Shown here: one piece after another, positions 19,383 to 28,840 of the stretch | Position numbering within the stretch: position 1 is the stretch's first letter | How the letters are laid out: every line of letters begins with the position of its first letter | Source of the DNA: Nocardioides anomalus | GTDB lineage: Bacteria; Actinomycetota; Actinomycetes; Propionibacteriales; Nocardioidaceae | Length of the DNA: 64,000 bases | NCBI RefSeq assembly: GCF_011046535.1 | Contig: NZ_CP049257.1 | Span: forward strand, 2,170,001-2,234,000 | Direction of reading: 5' to 3' | Position numbers and translations under genes: made by a program | The notes under the pieces: model-generated | Database searches by the model: none | What the model was told of the DNA's origin: nothing | Seen by the model: the letters and a program-made list of their open reading frames with translations, nothing else

Positions 19383-19771
19383 GCGCCGAGGTCGGCACCC
19401 GCGTGGTGCACCGGCGCTACGTGCCGTACTCCGACGCCCACTACGCCGGGAACCTGGTCGACGGCGCCTACTCGCTCAAGCTGTTCGGCGACGTGGCCAC
19501 CGAGATGTGCATCGTCACCGACGGCGACGAGGGGCTGTTCGCGTCGTACGCCGACGTGCAGTTCAAGGAGGCGGTGCGCGCCGGCGACGTGCTGGAGATC
19601 AGCTGCACGCTGACCCGGGTCGGCACCCGCTCGCGCACCCTCGACCTGGCCGTCACCGTGGTGGCCCGCGGCGAGCCGACGCCCGAGCGGCCCGGCGCCG
19701 CCCGCGTGCTGGGCGAGCCGCTGGTGGCCACGACGGCCACCGGGACCGTGGTCGTGCCGCCTCGCGCGTAG
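19379..19771 (+). CDS. kal: 3-aminobutyryl-CoA ammonia lyase Kal
   Basis: A 130-residue hotdog-fold protein that removes ammonia from 3-aminobutyryl-CoA to give crotonyl-CoA, the last special step of lysine fermentation. Diagnostic stretches are DAHYAGNLVDGAYSLKLFGD, VATEMCIVTDGDEGLFASYA and VQFKEAVRAGDVLEI. The GTG start overlaps the kamE stop. Presence of Kal shows that the pathway runs to crotonyl-CoA, although the intervening cleavage enzyme Kce is not encoded in the window. Confidence 0.88.
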   Translation: MSAEVGTRVVHRRYVPYSDAHYAGNLVDGAYSLKLFGDVATEMCIVTDGDEGLFASYADVQFKEAVRAGDVLEISCTLTRVGTRSRTLDLAVTVVARGEPTPERPGAARVLGEPLVATTATGTVVVPPRA

Positions 19772-20136
19772 GACACGCCGGACGGCACCAGAATTTTCAT
19801 GAACTGTGCATGAACGCCACACGTCCTCTGACCTGCGACTTCTCGCGTTTGTGCAGGTCAAAGGGCGGTTGACGAGAGGCGCCGAGCCGAGTTGGGTAGC
19901 GGTCGTCCGCTCATGCAGATCACGGCAGCAGCACCGGTCCTCGGGTCCGGTCGGGTCACGGGGACGTGCCATCGCCTGCAGACGTGGCCGACCCTGGTCG
20001 GTGCCGCCGTCGTGAGAGCAGGGCACGGAGGGGCCCCCGCCCCCTAGACAACAGCCTGACCGCGGCAGCCGGTTGCGAGCCTGGGCTGGACCGAAGTGGC
20101 GGGGGACCTCTCCGGCCCTCTGCGTAGACTTCAGCG
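19772..20136. other. 365-base non-coding stretch with two inverted repeats
   Basis: No gene is supported here. TTCATG (19796-19801) and CATGAA (19809-19814) form a perfect 6-base inverted repeat with a 7-base spacer just after kal. TGACCTGC (19829-19836) and GCAGGTCA (19853-19860) form a perfect 8-base inverted repeat with a 16-base spacer, which could be a loose terminator for the kam operon or a regulator site. The remainder, up to the lnt start, shows nothing I can name. Confidence 0.55.
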
Positions 20137-21698
20137 GTGCTGAAGCGGGCCCTCCTCGCGGCCTGCGCGGGGCTGCTGCTCTCGGTGGCCTTCGAGCCGC
20201 TGGCGCTGCCCTGGGTGATCCCGGTGGCCGTGGCCGGCTTCGTGCTCACCACCCGTGGCGTGACGCTGCGACGCGGCTTCGTGGTCGGGCTGGTCTTCGG
20301 GGCGGCCTTCTACTTCACCCACATCTTCTGGATGCGCGCCGTCGGTGTCCCGGCCTGGATCGCGCTCGCCACGCTCGAGGCGCTGTTCTACGGGCTGCTC
20401 GGCTCGGTCTCGGCCCTGTTCCAGCGCCGGCTCGCGTGGTGGCCGCTGCTGTTCGCCGCGGCGTGGACGGCGATGGAGGTGGTCCGCAGCGGCTGGCCGC
20501 TGAGCGGGATGCCCTGGGGCCGGCTCGCCTTCGCCGTGATCGACACCCCGGTCGCGCAGGCACTGCCGTACGCCGGCGCGGTGGGCGTGAGCTTCCTGCT
20601 CGCCCTGCTCGGGGCGCTGCTGGCCTGGCTGGTGGGCGGCCTGCACGCCGGGTCTCCGCAGGCGGCTCGCCGACCCGCCGCCGCGGTCTGCCTGGTCGCG
20701 CTGGTCGCGCTGCTCGCCGCGCCGGTGATCCGGCCGTGGTCCTTCCACGCCGACGGCGAGGTCACGGTGGCGGCCGTGCAGGGCGACGTCCCCGGGCGCG
20801 GCGACGACATCCTCTACGACTTCCGCCAGGTCACGGCCAACCACGTCGACGCCACCGTGGACCTGGCCCGGGACGTCGCCGACGGCACCGTCGCGCGCCC
20901 GGACTTCGTGCTGTGGCCGGAGAACTCCACGGCCACCGACCCGTTCAACGACGCCGAGACCCACGAGGGGATCCTGCGGGCCAGCGAGGCGATCGGCGTG
21001 CCGATCCTGGTCGGTGCGATCGTCGACGGCCCCGAGCGGGGTCAGGTGCTCAACCAGGGCATCGTGTGGGACCCGGTCACCGGGGCGGGGGAGCGCTACA
21101 CCAAGCGGCACCCGGTGCCGTTCGGCGAGTACATCCCCGCCCGCGCGCTGTTCACCAGGTACCAGTTCTTCGACCGGCTGCGCGACGTCGGCCGCGACAT
21201 GCTCAGCGGGACCCGCGACGAGCCGCTGCGCATCGGCGGCCTCGAGGTGGCCGACGCGATCTGCTTCGACATCGCCTACGACGACGGGCTGGTCGCCCAG
21301 CTCCAGCGCGGGGCGCAGCTGCTGGTGGTGCAGAGCAGCAACGCGACCTTCATCCGCACCGACCAGATCGACCAGCAGTTCGCGATCACCCGCGTGCGCG
21401 CGCTGGAGACCGGCCGGTGGGTCGCGGTGGCCACCACCAACGGCGTCTCGGGGATCATCGCGCCCGACGGCGACGTGGTCGACACCGCCGACCCCCGCAC
21501 CCGCGCGGTGCTGACGCGCACGGTCGGCCTCAGCGACCAGCTGACGCCCGCCGTACGGCTCGGGGCCTGGACGGGACGCGCCGCGGAGCTGCTCACCGTT
21601 CTCGGCCTCGCCCTCGCCCTGCTCCCGTATCGTCGGCGGGACCAGGACACGACCGCGACACCGCTCGAGGAGCGGGAGCCGACGACCGTAGGAGGAGC

Positions 21699-21702
<4 letters not shown>
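20137..21702 (+). CDS. lnt: Apolipoprotein N-acyltransferase Lnt
   Basis: A 521-residue membrane enzyme that adds the third acyl chain to the N-terminal cysteine of lipoproteins. About six membrane segments fill residues 5-200, then comes the nitrilase-fold catalytic domain. The triad is visible as Glu262 (LWPENS), Lys323 ([15 protein letters not shown]) and Cys376 ([12 protein letters not shown]). A further hydrophobic segment lies at the C-terminus. The stop overlaps the ATG of the mannosyltransferase gene; in mycobacteria the two activities are fused or adjacent as Ppm1. The GTG at 20137 gives a standard N-terminus. Confidence 0.93.
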
Positions 21703-22462
<760 letters not shown>

Positions 22463-22463
<1 letters not shown>

Positions 22464-22954
22464 TGGCCGCTCGCCGCCGTCGGCCGCTGCTCGTGTGGGC
22501 GCTGTTCGCGCTCTTCGTCGTGGTGCCGCTGGTCGAGATCTACGTGATCATCCAGGTGGGGCAGGCCATCGGACCGTGGTGGACGATCCTGCTGCTCGTC
22601 GCCGACTCCGTGCTCGGCTCGTGGCTGATCAAGCGCGAGGGCGGCCGCGCGTTCCGCGCGTTGCGCGAGGCCATCGACAGCGGGCGGATGCCGGCGAAGG
22701 AGCTGGCGGACGGCGGGCTGATCCTCGTCGGCGGGACGCTGATGCTGGCGCCGGGGTTCGTCACCGACATCTTCGGCATCGCGATGATCCTGCCGTTCAC
22801 GCGCCCGTTCTTCCGCGGCGTGCTCACCCGCGTGGTGGCCAGCCGACTCGTCGTCACCCGGCTCGGCGGCGGCTCGCGTCCCGGAGCAGCACGACGCCCC
22901 GGTCCTGACCCTGAAGGGCCGGTGGTCCGGGGCGAGGTGGTCGACGAGCCCTAG
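22463..22954 (+). CDS. fxsA: FxsA family membrane protein
   Basis: A 163-residue membrane protein of the FxsA/YtzA family, named after the E. coli protein that relieves phage T7 exclusion. Two N-terminal hydrophobic segments (WALFALFVVVPLVEIYVI and WTILLLVADSVLGSWLI) are followed by the conserved REGGRAFRALREAI and the ADGGLILVGGTLMLAPGFVTD block. The C-terminal tail is Pro/Gly-rich and disordered. The cellular role in actinobacteria is unknown. The ATG overlaps the ppm1 stop by one base. Confidence 0.88.
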
Positions 22955-22963
22955 GGCTCGTCG
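22942..22963. terminator. Bidirectional terminator between fxsA and rbpA
   Basis: A perfect 22-base palindrome covers the last codons and stop of fxsA and lies 7 bases before the end of convergent rbpA. It can fold the same way on either strand, as expected for a shared terminator between convergent genes. Confidence 0.7.
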
Positions 22964-22969
22964 CTGGTC

Positions 22970-23353
22970 TCAGGAGACCTTGCGCTTCTTGGCGTTGGCG
23001 CGGTGCAGGTGCGCCGGGCCGATCTCGCCGCCGCGCAGCAGCTCGAGGCGCTCCTTGAGGATGTCCTCGAGCTCCTTCTCCGAGCGGCGCTCGAGCAGCA
23101 TGTCCCAGTGGGTGCGGACCGGCTTCTCGACCTTGACCTCGCGCTCGATGCCCGCCGTGCTCTCGGCCTCGTCCCCGCACTTGGGGCACTCCCAGACGGC
23201 CGGGATCTCGGCCTCGGTGGACATGGTGATCTCGAACTCGTGGCCGCGCGGGCAGCGGTACCCGACCTGCTGCCGGGCGGCGAACTCGATGCCCCGCTCG
23301 TCCTCGAAGCTCTGGCCTCCCAGACGCGCTCCGCGCAGTGTGCGCTCCGCCAT
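22970..23353 (-). CDS. rbpA: RNA polymerase-binding protein RbpA
   Basis: A 127-residue actinobacterial transcription factor that binds the sigma-A/RNA polymerase holoenzyme and stabilises the open complex. N-terminal tail MAERTLRGARLGGQSFEDERG, then the zinc-binding core with CPRGHEFEI and WECPKCGDE, the basic linker REVKVEKPVRTHWDM and the sigma-interacting C-terminal helices (RRSEKELEDILKERLELLR). The ATG at 23353 has GGGAGG upstream; a longer in-frame start exists but would precede the ribosome binding site. Some actinobacteria put this gene under oxidative stress control; I see no clear promoter. Confidence 0.95.
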   Translation of the reverse strand: MAERTLRGARLGGQSFEDERGIEFAARQQVGYRCPRGHEFEITMSTEAEIPAVWECPKCGDEAESTAGIEREVKVEKPVRTHWDMLLERRSEKELEDILKERLELLRGGEIGPAHLHRANAKKRKVS

Positions 23354-23547
23354 GAGGCACCTCCCTGTGTGATCGTGGTTTCCCCGTGCAACTGACAGAC
23401 GGTGTGGACCAGCCAAAGGTTCGCCGTAGCGATCCGTTGACAAACATCCCGTCAGTTGTGTAACGGTACCCAGCCGGTCGTGATTCCCGCGATTCCGCGC
23501 TGGTACCGGCCGGTAGGTCCGTCAGACCCAGCCTGGCACGCCGGTGG

Positions 23548-24954
23548 TCAGGAGCGCACCGTGCGGGGTACCTCGTTGCCGGCCTCCGCGATGCCGCGCT
23601 CGGGGTCCAGGCGGAGCAGGAAGAACGCGCCGAGCACGAAGAACACGATGAGGCTCACGATGGCCGGGCGGTAGGAGCCGCTGACCTGGAAGACCACACC
23701 GAAGAGCAGGACGCCGAACCACGACGTACCGCGCTCGAAGGCGTTGTAGAGCGCGAAGTACTCGCCCTCGCGGCCGCGGGGGATGAGCAGGCTGAAGAAC
23801 GAGCGCGACAGGGCCTGGGTGCCGCCCAGCACGATGCCGATGGCCACGCCGACGACCAGGAACAGCGCGACGTTCTCCGCGGGCAGGAACATCGCCACGA
23901 CCACGATGACCATCCAGGCGAACGTGCCCCACAGGATCGCGCGGTAGGCGCCGTGGCGGGCGGCCAGGCGCCCGAAGTACAGCGCCCCGCCGAAGGCCAC
24001 GAACTGGATGAGCAGGATGGTGGCGATGAGGACCGAGTCGCCGAAGCCGAGCTGTTTGGAGCCGTACGTCGACGCGGCGTAGATCACGGTCTGGATGCCG
24101 TCGTTGTAGAAGACGTAGGCCAGCAGGAAGGTCAGCGTCATCGGGTAGCGGCGCAGCTCCTTGAGCGTGGTCCACAGCTGTCCGAAGCTGCGCTGCCACA
24201 GCCCCCCGGTGGCGTCGACCGGCGCGACCGGGTCGCGGTTGCGCAGCCAGACGAACGGGATGATCGTGAACCCGGCCCACCACACCGCCGCGGACAGCAG
24301 CGAGATCCGCACCGCCAGCTCGGTGCCGAGCCCGATCGCGTCGTGGCCCAGCACCACCACCAGGTTGAGCAGCAGGAGCAGGCCGCCGCCGAGGTAGCCG
24401 AAGGCCCAGCCGCGCGAGGAGACGTGGTCGCGCTCCTCCTCGGTGGAGATGTCGACGAGGATCGCGTAGTAGCTGACCAGCGAGCAGCCGGCCAGCACGC
24501 TGCTGGCCACGATGCAGAACGCCGCCAGCTGCCACTGGTCGCCCCTCATCAAGAACAGCAGCGCGGCGAAGAACGAGCCGGTCCAGGCGAAGAAGGCCAT
24601 GTGCACCTTCTTGCGCGACGAGCGGTCGACCATGGCCCCGACCACCGGCAGGATCACCGCGCTCAGGATGGTCGCGAAGCTGGTCAGGTAGAACGGCAGC
24701 GACCCCGCCGCCAGGTGCAGCCCGAGCACGCTGACGGTCTTGTCGCAGGTGTCGTCGGCGTCGTCGCCGCAGCCGGCCGCGCGGCCCGCGACGGTGATCA
24801 TGTACGGCGCGAACAGCACCGACAGCACGGTTGTGTAGTAGGCCGAGTTGGCCCAGTCGTAGAAGTACCACGCCTTCTGCTCTCGGCGCCGGGCCTGCGC
24901 CCGCAGCGGGCCGAGGTCGGCGAAGCCGCCGCCGGGTGCCGGTGTCGACGTCAT
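23548..24954 (-). CDS. UMF1/Atg22-like MFS transporter
   Basis: A 468-residue transporter with about twelve membrane segments. The N-terminal signature KAWYFYDWANSAYYTTVL is characteristic of the UMF1 branch of the major facilitator superfamily, related to fungal Atg22 amino acid effluxers. The MFS loop DRSSRKK lies between segments 2 and 3. A Cys pair in the first outer loop (GCGDDADDTCD) is unusual. The start codon overlaps the stop of the upstream gene for a glycerophosphodiester phosphodiesterase (ATGA), so transport of a phospholipid breakdown product is an attractive but unproven idea. Confidence 0.9.
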   Translation of the reverse strand: MTSTPAPGGGFADLGPLRAQARRREQKAWYFYDWANSAYYTTVLSVLFAPYMITVAGRAAGCGDDADDTCDKTVSVLGLHLAAGSLPFYLTSFATILSAVILPVVGAMVDRSSRKKVHMAFFAWTGSFFAALLFLMRGDQWQLAAFCIVASSVLAGCSLVSYYAILVDISTEEERDHVSSRGWAFGYLGGGLLLLLNLVVVLGHDAIGLGTELAVRISLLSAAVWWAGFTIIPFVWLRNRDPVAPVDATGGLWQRSFGQLWTTLKELRRYPMTLTFLLAYVFYNDGIQTVIYAASTYGSKQLGFGDSVLIATILLIQFVAFGGALYFGRLAARHGAYRAILWGTFAWMVIVVVAMFLPAENVALFLVVGVAIGIVLGGTQALSRSFFSLLIPRGREGEYFALYNAFERGTSWFGVLLFGVVFQVSGSYRPAIVSLIVFFVLGAFFLLRLDPERGIAEAGNEVPRTVRS

Positions 24955-25763
24955 GGCTGTCCTCTCCACAGGCCGCGCTCGACGAGCACGTCCTTGAGCA
25001 GGTCGGTCCGGTCGGTGAACAGGCCGTCGACCCCGAGGTCGAGCATCTCGTGCATCTCGCGCGGCTCGTCGACGGTCCACACGTGCACGTGCAGGCCGGC
25101 CGCGTGCGCCTTGCGCACCATCGCCCGGCCGGCCACCGTCAGCCGCCCGCGCCGGCGCGGGATCTGCACCGCCGCCACCCGGTGCCGGGTCACCCAGGCC
25201 GCCGCCCGACCGCTCGGGAGGGCCAGGAACGCCGCGACCTCGGCCGGCGCGGCCGACGTCGGCACCCGGCCCGCCGTCAGCCGCCGGAACGCGTTGAGCC
25301 GCTTCGTGGCGAAGGACCCCACCAGCACCCGGTCCCACGCCTCGCGCTCGGCCACGAACGCCGCCAGGGCCGGCGCCGCCCCGTCGGCCTTGAGGTCGAT
25401 GTTGAACCGCGCCTGCGGGAACGCGTCGAACAGCTCGGCCAGCGTCGGGACCTGCTCGCGGCCGCCGACCAGGGCCCGACGCACCTCGGTGGAGGTGAGG
25501 TCGGCGATCGCGCCCTGCCGGTCGGTCACCCGGTCCAGCACCGTGTCGTGGAAGGCGAGCAGCACCCCGTCCGCGGTCACGTGCACGTCGGTCTCGAGGT
25601 GGTCGTAGCCCAGGGCCACCGCGTGCCGGAAGGCGGCGAGCGTGTTCTCGAGGCCCTCGATCTCCGGGTGGTAGGCGCCCCCACGGTGCGCGAAGGCCAG
25701 CACGCCGCCCCGCCCGTCCGCGACCGCGTCCAGGAAGGGGTAGCCGGTCCTCGGCGCCGTCAC
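24951..25763 (-). CDS. Glycerophosphodiester phosphodiesterase
   Basis: A 270-residue GDPD-family TIM barrel. Catalytic features: AHRGGAYHPE with the first His, ENTLAAFRHA, ETDVHVTADGVLLAFHD with the metal-binding Glu-Asp and the second His, and NIDLKAD. It hydrolyses glycerophosphodiesters to glycerol-3-phosphate and an alcohol. I see no signal peptide if the GTG at 25763 is the start; longer in-frame starts upstream add a short hydrophobic stretch (VVGILLAVTA) and cannot be excluded. It forms a two-gene unit with the UMF1 transporter. Confidence 0.88.
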   Translation of the reverse strand: MTAPRTGYPFLDAVADGRGGVLAFAHRGGAYHPEIEGLENTLAAFRHAVALGYDHLETDVHVTADGVLLAFHDTVLDRVTDRQGAIADLTSTEVRRALVGGREQVPTLAELFDAFPQARFNIDLKADGAAPALAAFVAEREAWDRVLVGSFATKRLNAFRRLTAGRVPTSAAPAEVAAFLALPSGRAAAWVTRHRVAAVQIPRRRGRLTVAGRAMVRKAHAAGLHVHVWTVDEPREMHEMLDLGVDGLFTDRTDLLKDVLVERGLWRGQP

Positions 25764-25840
25764 AGCGAGCAGTATGCCGACCACCCCGCACACCGGCGAG
25801 CGTCCGGGGGGCCGCCGCGCCGGCACGCTAGGTTCGGGGG

Positions 25841-26107
25841 ATGGACGCGGAAGCTGCTCTGGACTGCCCGGTCTGCGGTACGCCGATGGACGTGCGCCCG
25901 CTCGGCGACGCCGAGGTCAACGCCTGCCCCCAGGGCCACGGCGTCTTCCTCCGCCGCGCCGACCTCGGCACCCTGGTCGAGGCCGAGCAGGACTGGCACC
26001 GCCACGCCGGCCAGCACACCATGCCGATGCCGCGCATCACGCCCGACATGACCGCGCCCCCCGGCGGCAAGACCCAGTCCCGCGCCTGGGTGGAGACCCT
26101 GTTCTGA
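25841..26107 (+). CDS. TFIIB-type zinc-ribbon protein
   Basis: An 88-residue protein with one zinc ribbon: CPVCGTPM at residues 9-16 and a second knuckle at ACPQGHGVFLRR. This arrangement matches the small zf-TFIIB family of bacterial proteins, whose function is unknown. A Pro/Met-rich tail follows. Its stop TGA overlaps the region where the next gene begins. It is divergent from the GDPD gene with 77 bases between starts. Confidence 0.82.
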   Translation: MDAEAALDCPVCGTPMDVRPLGDAEVNACPQGHGVFLRRADLGTLVEAEQDWHRHAGQHTMPMPRITPDMTAPPGGKTQSRAWVETLF

Positions 26108-26163
26108 CCCCTCGCCGCCGCGCCGCCACGTCACCTCTCGCCGGCCGCCTGCTCGACGCCCAG

Positions 26164-27141
26164 GTGGCCTACCACCTGGACCGCCTGACCGGCGGCGAGC
26201 TGGACGCCACGGTGGCGCGCCTGGCCGAGGCGGTCCTCGACGCCGTCGACGCGCACCAGCTGGCGGACCTGGTCGACGCCGACGCCCTGAAGGACATCGT
26301 GGGCCGCGCGCTGCGCGACGTGCCGTCGAGCGCAGCGGTGGCCGGCTTCGTCGACCTCTTCCGCGAGGTGCTGCGGGCCGGCCCGGCCGAGCCGTTCGCG
26401 CTGGCCGACGTCGTCGACCGCGCACAGGTCGAACGGATGCTCACCGAGGCGGTGGGGCTGACCCCCGCGCTCGAGCGGGCGCTGGAGCGGCTGACCGCGA
26501 GCCCGCAGGTGGGCGCGGCCGCCTCGAGGTTCATGGCGCGCATCGTGGGCGAGGTGATCGCGACCAACCAGGCCGTCGCCGACAAGGTCCCGGGTCTCGG
26601 CGGCCTGCTGGCCCTCGGCACCCGTGCCGCGGCCGGCGTCGTCGGCGCGGCGGACCGGCAGCTCGACGGCATGCTCGCGGATACCGCGGGCAGGGGCGGC
26701 GCCCTGGCCGTGCGCCGCCTGAACCGGATCGTCGTGGACACCCTCCGCGACCCGACCACCCGCGAGGCGGCCCTGCAGACGTGGGACCTGGTCGCCGCCG
26801 CGCCGTTGCGAGGGCAGGGGGAGCACCTCGAGCCGGGTGAGGCCGACGGTCTCCTCGACGCCGTCCACGACCTCGTGGTGACGACCCTGGCCGACCCCCG
26901 GACCGTGACGTTCGCCCACGCCGTGGTGGACGGCTTCCTCGAGGCGTTCGGCGGCTACACACCCACCGAGCTGCTCGCCGAGCTGGACCTCGGCCGCGCA
27001 GACGTCGTCGCCGACCTGGTCCGGCTGGCGCCAGGCGTCATGGAGCCGCTGGTCGAGTCCGGGGCGCTGGAGCGGCTCCTGCGCGCCGAGCTCGAGCCGT
27101 TCTACGCCTCCGCTGCGGTCGCCGAACTGCTGGCCGACTGA
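26164..27141 (+). CDS. Helical protein of unknown function
   Basis: At least 325 residues, Ala/Leu/Val-rich and predicted helical, with repeated acidic short segments (ELDATVARLAEAVLD, QLADLVDADALKDIVG). I do not recognise a family. There is no signal peptide and no clear membrane segment. GTG 26164 is the first ordinary start, but the sequence just upstream (LTPRRRAATSPLAGRLLDAQ) looks coding and has only a CTG at 26104, which would overlap the previous stop (CTGA). The true start may be that CTG. It ends 20 bases before the convergent MurA-like gene. Confidence 0.72.
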   Translation: MAYHLDRLTGGELDATVARLAEAVLDAVDAHQLADLVDADALKDIVGRALRDVPSSAAVAGFVDLFREVLRAGPAEPFALADVVDRAQVERMLTEAVGLTPALERALERLTASPQVGAAASRFMARIVGEVIATNQAVADKVPGLGGLLALGTRAAAGVVGAADRQLDGMLADTAGRGGALAVRRLNRIVVDTLRDPTTREAALQTWDLVAAAPLRGQGEHLEPGEADGLLDAVHDLVVTTLADPRTVTFAHAVVDGFLEAFGGYTPTELLAELDLGRADVVADLVRLAPGVMEPLVESGALERLLRAELEPFYASAAVAELLAD

Positions 27142-27161
27142 CCGGGCTCGCGCTGTACGGC

Positions 27162-28688
27162 TCAGATGTCCCGGAACGGCTCGATGTTGGCGCCGAGCTC
27201 GTTGAGCCGCTCGGCGAGGTCCTCGTAGCCGCGGTGGATGACGTACGTCGAGCGCAGGACACTGGTGCCCTTCGAGGCCAGCATGGCCAGCAGGATGACC
27301 ACGGCCGGCCGGAGCGCAGGCGGGCAGACGATCTCGGCGCCGGAGAAGTGGGTGGGGCCCTCGATCATCACGCGGTGGGGGTCGAGGAGCTTGACCTGGC
27401 CGCCGAGCTTGTTGAGCTCGGTGAGGTAGATGGCGCGGTTCTCGTAGACCCAGTCGTGCAGGAGGGTCTGGCCCTCGGCCACGGCGGCGATGACGGCGAA
27501 GAACGGCAGGTTGTCGATGTTGAGGCCGGGGAACGGCATCGGGTGGATCTTGTCCAGCGGGGCGCGCAGGTCCGAGGGCTGGGTGGTGATGTCGACCAGG
27601 CGGGTGTGGCCGTTGCGGGCGACGTACTCCTCGGAGCGGGTGTGCTGCAGGCCCATCTCGCCGAGGGTGGCGAGCTCGATCTCGAGGAACTCGATGGGGA
27701 CGCGGCGGATGGTGATCGAGGAGCGGGTCACGATGGCGGCGGCCAGCAGGCTCATGGCCTCGATGGGGTCCTCGCTGGGGGCGTAGTCGACGTCGACGTC
27801 GATCTCCTCCAGGCCGGTCACGGTGAGCGTGGTGGTGCCGACGCCCTCGACGCTGACGCCGAGCTTCTGCAGGTAGAAGCAGAGGTCCTGGACCATGTAG
27901 TTGGACGAGGCGTTGCGGATCACGGTGGTGCCGGGGTGGAGGGCGGCGGCCATGAGGGCGTTCTCGGTGACGGTGTCGCCGCGCTCGGTGAGCACGATCG
28001 GCGCCTGCGGCTCGATGGCCCGGTTGACCTGGGCGTGGTACTGCCCGTCGGTGGCCTTGACCTCCAGGCCGAAGGGGCGCAGGGCGTACATGTGCGGCTC
28101 GACGGTGCGGGTGCCGAGGTTGCAGCCGCCGGCGTAGGGCAGCTCGAAGGTGTCCTCGCGGTGCAGCAGCGGGCCGAGGAACATGATGATCGAGCGGGTA
28201 CGCCGGGCAGCGGTCTCGTCGATGGCCTCCAGGCGCAGCTCGCGCGGCGGGACGATCTCGAGGTCGTTGTCGTCGTTGAGCCAGCGGGTCTGCACGCCGA
28301 CGCTGTTGAGCACCTCGAGGAGGCGGTTGACCTCCTCGATGCGGGCCACCTTGCGCAGCGTGGTGCGGCCGCGGTTGAGCAGACTCGCGCAGAGCAGCGC
28401 GACACCGGCGTTCTTGGAGGTCTTGACGTCGATGGCGCCGGAGAGCGTGGTCGGCCCGGTCACGCGCAGGTGGGTGGGGCCGGCGCCGAGGGCGACGATC
28501 TCGGAGTCCAGCGCGGAGCCGATCCGGGCCAGCATGTCGAGCGAGAGGTTCTGGTGGCCCTTCTCGATCCGGTTGATCGCGCTCTGACTGGTGCTGAGCC
28601 GCTCGGCCAGCTGCTGCTGGGTGAGCCCCCGGTGCTTGCGCGCGTCGCGGATGATGCTCCCGATCCGGCCTTTGTACCCCTCAGTCAT
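27162..28688 (-). CDS. MurA paralogue with N-terminal XRE helix-turn-helix
   Basis: A 508-residue fusion. Residues 7-65 are an XRE-type DNA-binding domain (IRDARKHRGLTQQQLAERL, STSQSAINRIEKGHQN). Residues about 72-508 are an enolpyruvyl transferase of the MurA type: substrate-binding Lys92-Asn93 (TSKNAG), active-site Cys189 (YAGGCNLGTRTVEPH) and SEDPIEAMSLL. MurA transfers enolpyruvate to UDP-GlcNAc in peptidoglycan synthesis. With the catalytic Cys kept, it may be an active enzyme that also controls genes. The ATG at 28688 is chosen; GTGs at 28694 and 28697 are alternatives. A palindrome lies 11 bases upstream. Confidence 0.93.
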   Translation of the reverse strand: MTEGYKGRIGSIIRDARKHRGLTQQQLAERLSTSQSAINRIEKGHQNLSLDMLARIGSALDSEIVALGAGPTHLRVTGPTTLSGAIDVKTSKNAGVALLCASLLNRGRTTLRKVARIEEVNRLLEVLNSVGVQTRWLNDDNDLEIVPPRELRLEAIDETAARRTRSIIMFLGPLLHREDTFELPYAGGCNLGTRTVEPHMYALRPFGLEVKATDGQYHAQVNRAIEPQAPIVLTERGDTVTENALMAAALHPGTTVIRNASSNYMVQDLCFYLQKLGVSVEGVGTTTLTVTGLEEIDVDVDYAPSEDPIEAMSLLAAAIVTRSSITIRRVPIEFLEIELATLGEMGLQHTRSEEYVARNGHTRLVDITTQPSDLRAPLDKIHPMPFPGLNIDNLPFFAVIAAVAEGQTLLHDWVYENRAIYLTELNKLGGQVKLLDPHRVMIEGPTHFSGAEIVCPPALRPAVVILLAMLASKGTSVLRSTYVIHRGYEDLAERLNELGANIEPFRDI

Positions 28689-28699
28689 GCTCACCACGG

Positions 28700-28717
28700 T
28701 AACTCACATGTGAGATA
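28700..28717. promoter_or_regulatory. Palindrome upstream of the XRE-MurA gene
   Basis: TAACTCACATGTGAGATA contains a perfect 12-base palindrome (CTCACATGTGAG) extended by a TA on each side with one mismatched pair. It lies 11 bases before the ATG of the XRE-MurA gene, at promoter-operator distance, which suggests autoregulation by the XRE domain. Binding is inferred. Confidence 0.6.
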
Positions 28718-28840
28718 ACGCAACCTCGGGCGCGCCGGTGCGTCCAGCATGGCACACCGGGCGGGGGAGGACCCCGCACGTGTCCGCGCACCGGGCCGGT
28801 GACATGCTGCGGAGCGGCGCGGGGGCGCGAGGAGGGGACG

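Noticed and set aside
23437..23466. TTGACA followed after 18 bases by TAACGG on the plus strand upstream of rbpA
   Set aside because: It points away from rbpA into the end of the convergent transporter gene; the second box is weak. It may be chance. A distant CAACTGAC/GTCAGTTG repeat (23389-23396, 23451-23458) was also left out for lack of context.
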